From: Valencia hispanica
Taxonomy: Eukaryota; Chordata; Actinopteri; Cyprinodontiformes; Valenciidae
Length of the DNA: 64,000 bases
NCBI GenBank assembly: GCA_963556495.2
Contig: OY747716.1
Span: 12,677,571-12,741,570, forward strand
Direction: 5' to 3'
The position numbers and the translations under genes are program-made. Positions within the stretch are counted from its first letter, which is position 1. The number at the start of each line of letters is the position of its first letter. Below the pieces are notes generated by a model. It searched no databases and had not been told where the DNA came from. It saw only the letters and a list, made by a program, of their open reading frames with translations. Positions 35,833 through 47,389 of the stretch are shown piece by piece.

Positions 35833-37555
35833 CATATTAGCCCCCTGGGCTTCAGCCCAGGTTAAGCCTTGTCCAAACGCCTCGCGTTGTTTGTTTACAG
35901 AACCGTGTGTCTGTAAATTTAAATGGCTCCCACACCGTAAGACCGCCGCAGAATGTTTCTACTCAACAATCCTCGCATAGTAACCGAAATTACAAATTAC
36001 CTAACAAATGACGCACACATTACCAATATGGGTTGTACTTCTGCACACTGCAGATGCATCCTAACAGTGTTGTTTCCATCGTCACTCCCTATGAAATCAC
36101 CGCGTGAATAATCTTTGTATCATGAATTCCTGCTGCTGTAATCCTGCTCCTTGCTATCTTGACCGCAGGAATCTATTATGCTGCTGTGTTTACTTCACAA
36201 CTTTCTGCGCCTGTTCGGCTTTTTCCAGATCTCTTTCACTCTTTCATTTTTTGGACAGTTTAACGAATGTCAACTGTGCTCTACAGCCAGAAATGCACAA
36301 AACATTCGTAAGAGGTGCATTGTGGTGAATTTGAGCTATTTGTATTATCTCTGATTATTTATTTAGCTATTACTGTCAAACAAGTGAAACTCCTCCAGGA
36401 CTGGTGACTCTTTGACCAAGAGTCATAATCACTGGGCTTCAGCTGATTGTGCACAAAATCAATAGTCATTGAAAAAACAGGAGTCTAGGAGAAAACTGTG
36501 GAGGAGGCACTGGTGGCTGACCTTTAACCTCGTGTTGAATGCGGTAAACGCAGCCCGGCCCCTTCAGTAGGAAAGATGGTTTAAGTTTGCTAGAATGATG
36601 GAGTGCAGAGGTGATCTATGAGAATCTAAGCTGCTGTGTGTCAGGGGGTAGCCTGATGGAAGGTCCAACCCTCTCCAGCCCTGTCAGAGCCGTTTATGTG
36701 GAGCCTAAAACTGGGTTCCGCTGAGCAGATGCCGATGACCGAGCCGCTGCATGGCCTGTTGCCATGCCCACACTGGTAGGAAACCCTCCCCCTCACTCTA
36801 CTCTCCTCATGGCCACATTCATTAGATGGAGTCTCCTACCTTCTCAGCAGCAGCCCTGCTCTGTACCTCGTCTCCTACGTTGTGGGCACCACCTAGTGGA
36901 ACCTAGGTGGAACTGCTGCCTTTGTACCCTGCTGCCCTCACACTGACCTGCACTTTTTTCCACACAGAATTATTTATGGTTTAATTTACCACGCACCACC
37001 AGGGAGAGGGGTTTCTAGTGATTGTACAGGAGCTCTGGATCATTGGGCTGAATAGACTGAGGGAAGGGAACCTAATAAACATCAGGAACACGGTGAGCTA
37101 CACAACGGTCATTTACCATCCACTCAGCTCTCCTCTGCTTTAACATTCTCCATTGGTTCGCCAAGCTGACACATTTCCATGCTGGGTGTGCCTACACATT
37201 CTCCCACTCACATGATTTGCTGTAATGCAGTTTGGCCTGTACCAGCCTGAAGTCTGATAATGATTGCAGGCAGGCATTCTGCTGCAAAGAAGACTAAAGC
37301 AGCTCTGTATTGAGCAGCACGTTTCACTCCGTCTCTGTCCCTCCATCCATCCCTCATTTATAATATCCAAATCCCAGAGCTAACGATCCACTCCGAACTC
37401 CTCAGGTTGGTTCAGTTTTTAATTACCTGTCAGGGACCACAGGGCTTGATCCCCTGCATCCCAGCTCTCTGTCACGTCTTATTCTCCTCACTTTGTTTGC
37501 CTGCAGGAAGACGTTATGGTCAGAGGTTTACAGTCTTTCAATGATTAAACAGTTA
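35833..37555. other. No gene seen
   Basis: Mostly unique-looking sequence. A CCCTGGGCTTCAGCCCAGG hairpin (35843-35861) is the only structural mark. Short anonymous frames occur at 36104-36328 and 36764-36946. Confidence 0.4.
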
Positions 37556-37559
37556 AACG

Positions 37560-37695
37560 GTGTCTGTTTGCCCTGCGATGGACTGGCGACCTGTCCAGGG
37601 TTTTACCCCACCTCTCGCCTGATGAATGCTGGAGATAGGCACCAGCCCCCCCGCAACCCTGCATAGGACGGGTATAGATAATGGATGGATGGCAG
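37560..37695 (+). mobile_element. V-SINE-like tail fragment
   Basis: GCGATGGACTGGCGACCTGT, then ACCAGCCCCCCCGCAACCC, then GGTATAGATAATGGATGGAT form the conserved 3' module of the SINE family seen at 1076-1455. The tRNA-like head is absent. Confidence 0.75.
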
Positions 37696-37971
37696 CGTCT
37701 GTTCACATTTAGAAAGATTAAAACGTCTAATTCATTTTAGGGGGATTTAGTTATTGTTCATGTTTAGGTTTTTCAGCAGTATTAACAAATTTGTAAGAAA
37801 ACTCTATACAAGAGCCCGTGTAAACATTTGGAATGACAAATTACACCAAGTGGTTGGATTAGGGTTATACCTTTGATATCTTGTCAAGTACAAGATATCA
37901 TAAAGTAGCTGTGTTTCATGACATGATGGATAGATGGTAGGGATTAGGGCTGGGACTGTAGACTGTACCTA

Positions 37972-38845
37972 TTCAATTCAATTCAAAAATACTTTATTGA
38001 TCCCAGAGGGAAATTAAGTGTTGTCCTAGATCATATAATTAATTCTTTAAGGAGTTGTTGTAGATGATGATGGCGGTGGGCAGGAAGGATTTCCTGTAGC
38101 GGTCTGTATTGCAGCGAAACTGAAGAAGCCTCCGACTGAAGTCGCTCTGTTGTTGTATGACTGTCTCATGAAGAGGATGCTCAGGGTTGTCCCTAATTTT
38201 TTAGATTTTATGAAGAATCCTTCTTTGCATTACCATCTCCAGATTTTCCACAGTTGTCCCAAGAACAGAACCAGCCTTCTTTATCAGGTTGTTTAGCCTT
38301 TTAAAATCCCTGGCTCTGATGCTGCTACCCCAACAGATGATGGCTGAAGAGATTACACTCTCCACAACAGACTTGTAGAAGATCTCCAGCATCTTGCTGC
38401 AAACCTTGAAGGACCTAAGCTTCCTCAAGAAGTACAGTGACTGATTGGTGAGTTCTCTTTGGTACTGGAACAATGCAGGATGTCTTTCACAACACTGGAA
38501 CCTTCTCCTGAGTTAGGCTAAGGTTGAAGATGTGCTGCAGAATCCCACAGAGCAGCTGTGCACAGGCCTTCAGGACTCTGGGGCTGACACCATCTGGACC
38601 TGCAGCCTTGTTCCAGTTCAGTTTCTCCAGCTGCCTTTACTTTGACCATTATGATCGATGGAAGAGATGGCTTGAACTTCCTCTTTCTCTGTCTCCTTTT
38701 CGCTCCTGCTCTGCATCCATGTCTTCTCCTTACCAACTCATCAGGGATTTGTGGCTTCAGTTGAGGTATTATTTCAGCTTTTGCGATGTTAATCAGCTGC
38801 TCCCGGCTGTAAACCACATTGTTGCCATGGTTACGCATCATAACA
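37972..38845 (-). mobile_element. Internally deleted LINE copy, minus strand
   Basis: On the minus strand the element starts near 38841 with MMRNHGNNVVYSREQLINIA, continuing to a basic stretch. It then jumps to a reverse transcriptase fingers fragment (near 38640-38530, frame disrupted) and to the C-terminal block LYFLRKLRSFKVCSKMLEIF and SVISSAIICWGSSIRARDFK (38473-38201). It ends in the TTTATTGATCCC-type tail at 37972. Both ends are present but the middle is deleted. The parallel with 10006-10366 is discussed as a finding. Confidence 0.75.
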
Positions 38846-39370
38846 AATTGTCAAAAAGATATAAGATGGGCGGAACCTCCGTGACGTCACCCGTAGGTTT
38901 CTGAAGCGCTGAACTAAAGCCAACTGGGCGGTTCCCACCATCATCATCTTGGCCACGTCAATCGTCTAGTCAGGTCAGGAAAGTACAAAAAAATGGGCAA
39001 AAAGGTGGAGCTGAGAGTGGGGCTGTGAGGGTGGGGGTGGATGATTGACACCATTGAACTCTGAGCCAATGTAGGTACGAGCTAACTGAGCTAACCCGGA
39101 GCTAACCAACGCTAACGGTGGTTAGTGGCTGCTTTTAGCCAGAAAACCGCGGTTTAGTGACTCTGGTACCCATCTACCTTCTAGGCAAATCCAATAATTT
39201 TGTCAAATGAAAATCTTGTTGGTCCATAACTTTCACTAAAACTATGGGAATTTTGATTAAAACAAGTTTAAATAATCAATATGTAAAGAAGAAATGTGAT
39301 CCTTTCAACCTATTTTTGACCAAACAGTGTTATCTTAAATGCACAGCAGAAATATGGAGGTTTCTTCCTG
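38846..39370. repeat. Unclassified fish repeat (GACGTCACCCGTAGG type), left part
   Basis: GTGACGTCACCCGTAGGTTT (38880), then AAAGCCAACTGGGCGGTTCC (38916), then TTGGCCACGT (38949) follow the order of a repeat I recall from several teleosts. It appears continuous, apart from a LINE tail, with the module at 39830-40160. Confidence 0.45.
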
Positions 39371-39632
39371 TTAAAGGGGAGCTTTTCCTCTCCTGTCGCT
39401 ACATGCTTGCTCAGTATGAGGGATTGCTGTGGTTGGAGTCTGCATCAACGGGACGCAACCTCAAGTCAATGACTCGTTGCAATCTGCTGGGATTCCTTAG
39501 ATAGGAAACTAACTAAAACTTTCAACTAATTGGAATATTTGTATGATTGTATTGAAATGACTTTTCTTGTAAAGTGCCTTGAGATGACATCTGTTGTGAA
39601 TCGGCGCTATATGAATAAACTGAATTGAAATA
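39371..39632 (+). mobile_element. LINE 3' terminus (L2-like), plus strand
   Basis: GTTAAAGGGGAGCTTTTCCT, then CAATCTGCTGGGATTCCTTA, then AAGTGCCTTGAGATGACATC, then CGGCGCTATATGAATAAACT is the typical 3' UTR and terminus of an abundant fish LINE family. An inverted copy of the last about 100 bases is at 52043-52140. No coding part remains. Confidence 0.65.
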
Positions 39633-39819
39633 TAATTTTACTTACCGAAAAAAATGGAGCAGAGACTTCTTAGACTGTCTGTTGGTGAGATCAATACCAC
39701 AGCAAGCCATCTTTGTCCAATAAGTGTGCGATTAGCATCCGAACACGAATAAACATTGCAGACGCAACTAATGGTCAAGTTCAGAGAAACAAAATGGTCT
39801 AGACTGTTGACGCAAGGCC

Positions 39820-40165
39820 GAGGCCCTTCCTGGAGCAAGCAGAGTGAGGGGCAAGCTTGTAGCCACCAGCGCTAGCGCTGACAGCTCATCTGAGATCTGT
39901 CGATCAAAAGGACACGCCCCTTACTATTAATAATTTCAAGCTTAAAATACATATAAACGGAAGAGTTATAAAAACATTTCTCCCCTTAGAGTTGCCATGA
40001 CGGTCAACTTGACCTATTAAACCTTAAATGGGTTTTTGAACCAAGCAGTAAACATGTTTATTTCTGCTGTGAAGTTGGCATTTTTAACATGGGAGTCAAT
40101 GGGAACTTACTCCTTTCTGGAGTCAGCCCCCTAGTGGATGAGGGGGGAACTGTAATGTTTTGTCA
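39820..40165 (+). repeat. Dispersed repeat 'B' (AACATGGGAGTCAATGGGAA), copy 1
   Basis: CCACCAGCGCTAGCGCTGA, AAAAGGACACGCCCCTTACT, AACATGTTTATTTCTGCTGT, AACATGGGAGTCAATGGGAA and CCCTAGTGGATGAGG occur here in order. The same order is found at 62365-62660. Class unknown; no open reading frame. Confidence 0.7.
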
Positions 40166-40317
40166 GTCCGCTTTGGTCTCACTTTTGGCCAGCGGAGCCT
40201 CTTTGAGATGAACCGAAAATTCTGTGTTTGTACAACATGAAAAGATGTGAGTAGGTTGGCAACGCTAAAGCGTGAAAGACTTTTGGACATGATGACATTA
40301 CCTATGCACAAGTTATT

Positions 40318-40655
40318 TAGTACGTTTAGAAGGACATCTAATAGCTTAACCAGAATGGAAGCCTTCATCCCAGTTTTACTCAGACAATTGAATTACTGAA
40401 TGAAGTGCGTTCAACTCCGTGACGCTAGGTGGCGACATGCGGCGTTTCACGCTGACATTCTACCGGTTGCTCTAGAGAGTCGCACAGACATGTGATTTTC
40501 TAACCTCATTATCTGTGTGCGTTAGTCAGATTTAGAGAAATCCAGTTCAGTTTGACTTCAGCCGGAATAAGATGTTTACATAAAATTCAAAAGTCTGACT
40601 TCATTCAGACTAAGGCAGTAATTCAGCTTTCTCTTACTGCATGTAAACACACTGA
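40318..40655. mobile_element. Nonautonomous element, GAATGAAGTGCGTTC family
   Basis: TTGAATTACTGAATGAAGTG and CGGCGTTTCACGC (40388-40452) match 54610-54690. The right side ends in GCATGTAAACACACTGAAT, which is comparable to the TTTACATGTC text at the left of the second copy (about 54521). Noncoding. Confidence 0.5.
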
Positions 40656-40726
40656 ATATTTACTTTTCCAAATGGTAAAGGGGAAATGTATTTATTTAGC
40701 TATTTTGTTTACAAGGGATGCAAATT

Positions 40727-40873
40727 GCTAAGTGTATTTAGCTCAAAGCTAAGTGTATTTAGCTCAAAGCTAAGTGTATTTAGCTCAAAGCTAAGTGTAT
40801 TTAGCTCAAAGCTAAGTGTATTTAGCTCAAAGCTAAGTGTATTTAGCTCAAAGCTAACTGTATTTAGCGCCAA
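40727..40873 (+). repeat. 21-bp minisatellite, 7 units
   Basis: Seven tandem units of GCTAAGTGTATTTAGCTCAAA. The first six are identical as read and the last is diverged. The period is a multiple of three, so an open frame (40686-41036) runs through it as a repeated KLSVFSS heptapeptide. I see no sign that this is a gene. Confidence 0.9.
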
Positions 40874-41500
40874 GCTTTCAGACCCGTTTAAAATGGCTAA
40901 CGAGCTATCGGATGACAGTCCTGAGAATTGGTCGCCAGTTCAGTGTGGGGAACATAAAGAACATGCTATCAACATTATTTTGGTACACATCTACAATGAT
41001 ATTATATTTTTATATAAAGCCATTTCATGGTCATAAAAGTGTCAATTCCAAATATTTCTTAGTGTTCCATGCTAACTATGCTAGCAGGGGATGAAGCTTT
41101 GCATGCTGGCAGGTTATTTTAAACCTATGGCTATATTTTATTCAAACTTCAAAATATCTCCAATGAAGTGAACTGACCAGATTCTATTATTAGACTTTGG
41201 CTCCTAGGATTTGGATGGTTCATCCTGTCTAACCCTCTACATGGCTATTAACCATTGTCTTCGGCGTATTTCATCAACTTATGAAATTTTGCATTACTTT
41301 CCTTCTTTTGTCTATTCGTGCCGCCTACAGCTCTGCACGTATTAACCATACTGACTAAATTTTATTTTACTGCTATGTAGCGCAATCTGTTTACAGCGGA
41401 CAGCTAATAAACGATGCGCGTGACATCACGTGTCATCGTGTGTTTAGAGAACCTAACTTGACAACTCAAATGTGACCTATGATCAAGTGATGCAACAAGC
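40874..41500. other. No gene seen
   Basis: AT-rich sequence. A frame starting at the ATG at 40893 is short and not recognised. Confidence 0.4.
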
Positions 41501-42010
41501 TCTTCGTAATATCCATATTTAGAATATAATATATTGGATTTTTATTTAATACTTTTTGTTTGCAGGAAATATTTGCTATCTTATACTCTTAAAATTGTTC
41601 AGTTGTCCATAAAAGTGCTTTATATTTCCTTCAATTATTTTTAGTATAATTTTACAGTCCTTAAAAATAATTTTAATGAGTAGGTGTAGGGCAATCATAC
41701 TATCAATATGAAAAATGTTTTAGTTTTTTGGCGGTGGGGTAGTTATTGACCATTTATTGTTATCGAGGTGAACTGCCACATATATGATGATACTGAGTTG
41801 AGGCCATATCACTCAGCCCATAACTTGCGATATGAGGTGATATTGGTGAATGTTGCAATAACGACGGGGTAAATGGGGGGCAGGATACGTAGCTGGATAA
41901 ACACTTGTGATGGATGGATCGATGCATTGTTGGATAATAGGATGGATGCGTGGTTGGATAAAGGGATCAATGGATGGGTGCAGGGTTGTTCTCCATCATA
42001 TGAGGAAAAC
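41501..42010 (-). repeat. Repeat 'A'-like fragment and GGATGGATG-rich run
   Basis: GAGGCCATATCACTCAGCCC (41800-41819) is the complement of the end of repeat A (GGGCTGGGTGATATGGCCTC). Preceding AT-rich text resembles its interior. A degenerate GGATGGAT/TGGATAA tract follows (41870-41985). Confidence 0.5.
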
Positions 42011-42299
42011 ATGTCTTTGTGCTATTAATGCTCTGTGCAGTCAGGTTGTTTCCTCAGACTGAAGCATTTAGGAGACATCACCTGCCTCCTGTTTGCCGAA
42101 GACTTTCCTTTAGTCAGACAGGCTGCTTCCTCTTCTCTCTTAGCTTGTATCCTTGCAGAACGTTGTTGTTTCACAATCACTCGTATAGTTCTCCTTTAAG
42201 CTAACCAACTGGTGCACGGTATTAGTGATCTTAGTGGTGTGCCAGCACTTCTGCGGTTGATGAAGGGACCTTGCAGCATCATTTCCTCCTCGTCTTAAA

Positions 42300-42449
42300 T
42301 GTGTTTTGTGAGGTAATGAGATCCCTGTTCCCCTCTGCCGGTGTCGCAATCAGGTTTTGAGTTTCCTCGCCGCCTCACCCGGAACATTACAAAGCGTTAA
42401 AGAAAATAGAACAAGCGAGCGTCCCGTTTGATGGCTGTCGAGCATCACC
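42300..42449 (+). promoter_or_regulatory. Probable promoter/5' UTR region of the ARHGAP12-like short isoform
   Basis: The 150 bases before the exon 1 ATG are GC-richer and hold more CpG than the surrounding introns. Examples are CTCGCCGCCTCACCCGG at 42366 and AAGCGAGCGTCCCG at 42413. No TATA box is evident, which fits a CpG-type promoter. An upstream ATG at 42431 starts an overlapping ORF. No transcription start can be placed from sequence alone. Confidence 0.35.
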
Positions 42450-42502
42450 ATGCGCCGTGCGTTCAGTGTGTTCCGGGGCTACAGGAGAGCCGGGGAGGAT
42501 GA
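42431..42502 (+). other. Overlapping upstream ORF (23 codons)
   Basis: The ATG at 42431 is 19 bases upstream of, and out of frame with, the exon 1 start. The ORF stops at a TGA ending at 42502, inside exon 1. Its start has T at -3 and G at +4, a weaker context than the A at -3 of the main start. Such overlapping uORFs usually lower translation of the main frame. Confidence 0.45.
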
Positions 42503-42536
42503 TGACGACGTGTTTGTGTGCAGCTCAGGATACAAG
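42450..42536 (+). CDS. arhgap12: ARHGAP12-like, exon 1 (short-isoform start)
   Basis: This gives 29 codons of a basic then acidic N-terminus, MRRAFSVFRGYRRAGEDDDD, followed by nine more residues ending SSGYK. An in-frame TGA at 42429 lies 18 bases before the ATG, and A at -3 favours this start. The exon ends in phase 0 at the donor GTGACA (42537) and joins cleanly to the phase-0 acceptor at 48630 after a 6.1 kb intron. Long ARHGAP12 isoforms begin with an SH3 domain instead, and I find no SH3-coding exon in the window. I infer an alternative promoter that makes an SH3-less protein. The DDDDVFV stretch does not match any domain I know. Membership in this gene rests on proximity, strand, phase and CpG context. 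Confidence 0.55.
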
Positions 42537-44440
42537 GTGACAAACATGACGTGTAGAAATGGGATTGTGCATGCACGTATCCAGTAGGAAAGGGTGATCC
42601 TATCACCATAGCAGGTTCGGTGCTCTGTGTTCATCAGTTCCGTATGAAACAGGGGGTTAGCTTTGTCAGCACAGATGGATTTTTACATCCCTCTAAGGAT
42701 TCACGTCTCTGTGCTGTTCTAGTTAGAGAACTTTTCTTTTTGGGCTCTGGCTGCCAGCAAAAGCCTTTTGAATCTCCTGAAGCCATTAAATTGTTTTCCA
42801 GGTAGTATTTATATGATGGTGACTAAAGTTTGACTGGCTAAAATTAAGGCGACCGCAGTATGCCAGTGAAACACTTCATGTTCACATCAATTATTCAGTT
42901 AGAAAAGGTTCCCCGCCAAGTGTCAGACCGTTTCAGCATATGGTGCGGATTGCACAACGCTTCTCTTTCTCATACAGAGCTTTCTATTTATATCCTAAAA
43001 GAGACCTGAAACTAAATGAAGCAGTTTTTGTAGAAACGCTACAGCCTTTGCAAGGATCTTTTTTTTTAATTTTTTTATTTTATGCCTAGAATGTGTGTGT
43101 TGTAACTGCAGTCTGTCTACTCTGATATTCTTGCTTTAAATATATGCCGGGGCATCATTTGGTAACACATTTCTGCACATTAAACAAGCAAATATTAAAA
43201 CAAAAAGAAGAAAACAGCAGAATGCATATTTCCAGCAGGTGTTTTTTTTTTTTGCTGAACATTCCACATAGTTTAAGACTTCCTGTGGCTTGCAGATGTT
43301 GAATAATTTGCTACTTCTGTTTTTTCAAGCTCTTTATTTCCTTTTTTTGTGTGTGTGTGGGGGGGAGGGGCATTGCATAGTGCAACCATTAGTGTACTTT
43401 TGACACTTTACTCACTTTTGTGATCTGAAAGGAAAACTCTATAACTCATTAGCAACAAGGTCAGACTGAACATAAGAGTCACGGTGTCCAAAGCAGAGAT
43501 GGGCAATGGTTTTAGAACATTCATATAGATTTTAATGTTTACAAATTTAATTATTGTTTTAACACTTCTAACCTCTCAGATGATGCTTATAGTTATAGAC
43601 CGCTAATTAGTCAGATCAATATTATTGATCAGCTCTGAAAGCCTATCTAAAGCTGAAATATTGGAAAATCTCCCGTTTCTCCCTTTTTTTCCCCCACCAT
43701 TAAGTGCATCAAAACTGAAAGCTCCGCCCACTTTGTTGCCCTGTAAAAGTCATCAACCTACAGCATCCTCATTGATGCACTTTCTGAGTTTTGTAAAACT
43801 CTGATAAAGGTAAACAACACACAGATTTGATGTGCATAACCTGGTCATCCCTGTATCTAGGGTTGGGGTATCAAGTTGTTGCCACTTTCAAGCGACTTGC
43901 AGCACTTTTTTTTTTTTTTACAGTCAAAATTACAAATAATTAAGTTTTCCCTGCTTTGGGACAATAAAGGACATTTATATTCTATGCATAATGGCAGTGA
44001 AAAGATCCCCATGTATCTACTAGAGGTCAGAGGTGGTGAATTCAGCTGCCTGAAAGGACGCTTCTACACTTTTCCTTTGCTTTACAAATTTTTTTTACAT
44101 TTGGCTGTTGGGAAATATTTGTCTGGTAGAAAAACCTTTAACTTTGAGTTTCAGCTTTATGCAACAAAAATCAAAATTGCAATGACTAAATGTTCTGAAG
44201 CACTGCTAACTGATAATCAACATGCTTTATTGTGTAATCAGCAGTAGAAGGGATTCTGTTTGTTTTTTTGTAAAAATGTATAGATTGGTGGTATTTTTCC
44301 TAAAAGTCATCATAGTGTGAAAACCTCACACCAGCTATTAGGATGATCTTATTTAGAGTTAGTAAAATCTTTATATTGTAATACAAAACAGGCACATTTT
44401 AGTACCAGGTTGAATGGAGTCATTTCCTCAACACACGTTG
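42537..44440. other. Intron 1, proximal part; no recognised elements
   Basis: AT-rich intronic sequence with poly-T runs (43058-43072, 43241-43252, 43908-43919) and a TG/G run near 43351-43370. I see no coding block, though a small exon would be hard to exclude. Confidence 0.5.
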
Positions 44441-45000
44441 TGCCTAGAGCTGGGTATCAATTGAAGTTTCAGGAATCGATTCAATTCCAATCCTGAGGAT
44501 TTAGAATCAGTTCTGACTGGTACATGTTTGGGATGACTTCTTTAGAAAGACGTTTGCTAGACGGCATAACGTAGTGCGGTTCTGCTACTTTCATTAGCCA
44601 CCTAAAGCCCTTGTTCTCAACAACAGCATACGGCCGCATATCCTTGCAAACGAAGCCCACAATTGGTTGGTAGTTGTAGTGTTTCAGCTGTTGGGGCCCT
44701 GTGGCCGGTGGCCCGGCTTGGACATGAGATCTTGGTGATGTGGCTCCTACAGTTGGTTGTAGTTCCGCCGTACTTCACCTCCATTTGGCAGGCATTGCGT
44801 ATCGGTTTGCTTATGTCAAGCTCATCTTTCTCTTTGTCCGTTATGAACCTGAAATATTGCCAGACCGCTGCTTAGCAAGGCTAACGTTACTACTAGTGTC
44901 CGACGTCATGGTATTTGCATTTCTTCACGCCTAGCGCACATGCCTGAATTCAATGACAGTGAGTGGGGTTAAAGTTCATCGAAGTAAACTGTATTAGCAT
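44441..45000. mobile_element. Possible nonautonomous DNA element
   Basis: It begins TAGAGCTGGGTATCAATTG with GAATCGATTCAATTCCAATC, a motif style common at ends of fish hAT-like elements. The right end is not resolved and no transposase frame is seen. Confidence 0.35.
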
Positions 45001-45734
45001 TTAACAACTAAGCCTCGAAATGCCCTGGACTTTAGGATTAAAAAAAAAAGCTCTGTGTCTGACAGGGTTTCCCTTTATATCCACTAATTTAGTGTTTTTA
45101 CAGCACAGTTCATCAGTAGGTGCTTTTGGAGACGTGCTTGGTAAAGGCAGCATGACTTCAATGAGCTGAAATGATGTGGACATGTGTGGCGTAGCATGCT
45201 TGTAAACAGCAGGGCTTTGTTCCTGCACACCGTAACAAACTGTCTACACAGTCCGCCGTGTCCAGAATGATTTTTAAATTGGTCGGGAAAAGAAAATGTT
45301 TGGGTTTAACTTTAGTCCGAGGCAGATTTAGCTGCCACCTCGTTCCTCTGTGTTTAGACTCAATCATTAAAACTTTCTTACATTTAAAAACAAAAAAAAT
45401 GTAAACTAGAACTCCGTCTCTATTTTTTCGTTGACGGATGAGCAGCGAGCCCACGCTGAGCTGCACCATTATCTCTGTGCTTTGCTGCAGCGCCTCCATC
45501 CCATGTCTATGCGCTGGACTGAAACAGAGAGAGAGGGGCAGTGTGACTCCCAAAGTGGAAACAGAAGGACTTCAGCTCGGCTCCGGCATGTGTGCAGGAT
45601 ATTAAACAATAATTCATGTGGAAAACTATTCCAGTTATCCCAAAAAAGCGGCAGGAAGTCCCATCTGTCTCCTGAATGCACTGGTCCCTTTTTTCTTTAT
45701 TTTTTTTTGCTCCCTCACATTCCTCACCTGGATC

Positions 45735-46385
45735 AAACCCAAGAGTGAAGGCCACCAGGATGATCCGATTTGATCCTTCATTGATGACCATAAGGACTCC
45801 TACAGAGCTTCACTCTCCTCTGCCCTCACATCACTCTACTCTGGCATCATTCTCAATTGGCTCTTCAAATCCTCGCACTCTCTTCTCCACCATCAACAAT
45901 TTGGTCAAGGACAATAGCTTATAATCATTCAATACAGATAAATTTAATAACTTCCTAAAGATCTCAAAATCCAAACTCGACAATATCCACCAGGAGCTTT
46001 CTTTCACTACTCCTTGTAGCACTGACCTCCAACTCAATCGTCTTTTTACCATCCAAATCTCTTCTCTATCTCCTCTAAACTCCATAAACAACGTCCCATT
46101 TATAGCTAAAGTGGAACATTCTGTAGCCTTTCAAGTAATGCAACATCTTCATTCCAATCAGCTTTGAGATCTTTCAAGCCTTCAGATTCTGCTCTCACCA
46201 AAGCACGGTAACAGCTCTACTCAACGGCACAAACGATCTCCTTCTAGCATCTGACTCTGGTTCCCTCTCCATACTCTTCCTCCTTGACCTCAGCACCGCT
46301 TTTGACACAATTGATCACTCCATCCTTTTACAGGGTCTCCAGTCTCATGTTTGCATTACTGGTTTAGCCCTGTTTTGGTTAACAT
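45735..46385 (+). mobile_element. L2-type LINE reverse transcriptase fragment in intron 1
   Basis: Near 45860-45930 the plus strand encodes NPRTLFSTINNLVKDNS, and near 46210-46380 it encodes ALLNGTNDLLLASDSGSL followed by LFLLDLSTAFDTIDHSILL. The LDLS-AFDTIDH block is reverse transcriptase motif A, whose first Asp is catalytic. Several frameshifts and stops separate the blocks. The fragment ends abruptly near 46385, before the catalytic YxDD motif. It is an internal LINE piece lacking both ends. Confidence 0.7.
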
Positions 46386-46680
46386 TTGAACCCCGGTTTT
46401 CAACGGACGCGTAAGCGCTGTGTAACGTCATAGGTGCGTTTTACTCGCGAATTCAGCAGCGCGTCCCTTCCCACCAGGTGCGTTTTAGACGCACATCACT
46501 CGCGAAAGCTAGTCCCGGGAGATCACTGAATCACAGGAGAGTGGTAATTGCTTATCTCATAGGGTAGTATGCAGGGGGGAAATGTAATTCTATGTTAGTA
46601 AGTATTAAAAATGCTCTGAAGCATATAAATAGAAACGTAACTTTCTGTCTTTGGTAGAGTGACCTTATGCTCCTATCAGT
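46386..46680. other. Unclassified, partly CpG-rich stretch
   Basis: GGACGCGTAAGCGC, GGTGCGTTTTACTCGCGAA and TGCGTTTTAGACGCACATC (46403-46506) are unusually CpG-rich for this window. They contain inverted GCGTTTTA/ACGCAC text and are probably a DNA-transposon fragment. Confidence 0.35.
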
Positions 46681-46689
46681 GTTTAAGGA

Positions 46690-47330
46690 ACTTGGGATGA
46701 GCGATGTGGCCTCAAATCTATATTGTTATATTATTTGAAGCATGTGCGCTAACTATATATATTTCAATATATTTTCTTCTGTTTATCTTTGTCAAAATGA
46801 CTGTTTTTGAACATTCTCACATTCCAGATACATTGCTGCAGAACATCAACTTCAAAAAAGTATAGAATGCCATTTAAACATTTATTGTGCAAAATGCATA
46901 AAAAAATATATTCAAATCTATTTCAAAGATGCAACACCAAAAATTCTCATAAGATGAGGATATTTTAAATAAATTAAATGCTAAATGTTCTAAAAACGCA
47001 AAGTGCAAAATGTATGAAGAGAAATAAAATTTCTTTCTGCTTTCCTGATTAATTATTCATAAATGTATAATCGCTCAAAAATAAGCTGCACATATTGGAA
47101 TTAAAAATGCTTCAATTTCAGCAGGCTTCTTTTTCGAAAACGTATTTTAAACTTGTAATATCTAGTGTAAATTGGAACTCTGAACTTCTGTGTTTCCTCC
47201 TTGCATTCCTGGTACAAAGTACGTAAGCACAGCTTGATGACCTCATCAAAATGCACAATCGCAGTAGGCCGGTATAGTCAAAATTTCTCATCATTGGCTA
47301 AATATATACAATTTCTACCTTATGCGGTTT
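46690..47330 (+). repeat. Dispersed repeat 'A', uninterrupted copy
   Basis: GATGTGGCCTCAAATCTATA (46702), ATTGTGCAAAATGCATAAAA (46887), ACACCAAAAATTCTCATAAG (46935) and CAGTAGGCCGGTATAGTCAA (47261) follow the order of 11089-12710. At 47225-47250 the sequence CAGCTTGATGACCTCATCAA is continuous, where the other copy holds the LINE. Confidence 0.7.
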
Positions 47331-47389
47331 ATCTCACCCACTACTATAAGGAACCCTTTAGAAAAGTTCTCCGTCTATATGAGTGTTGA

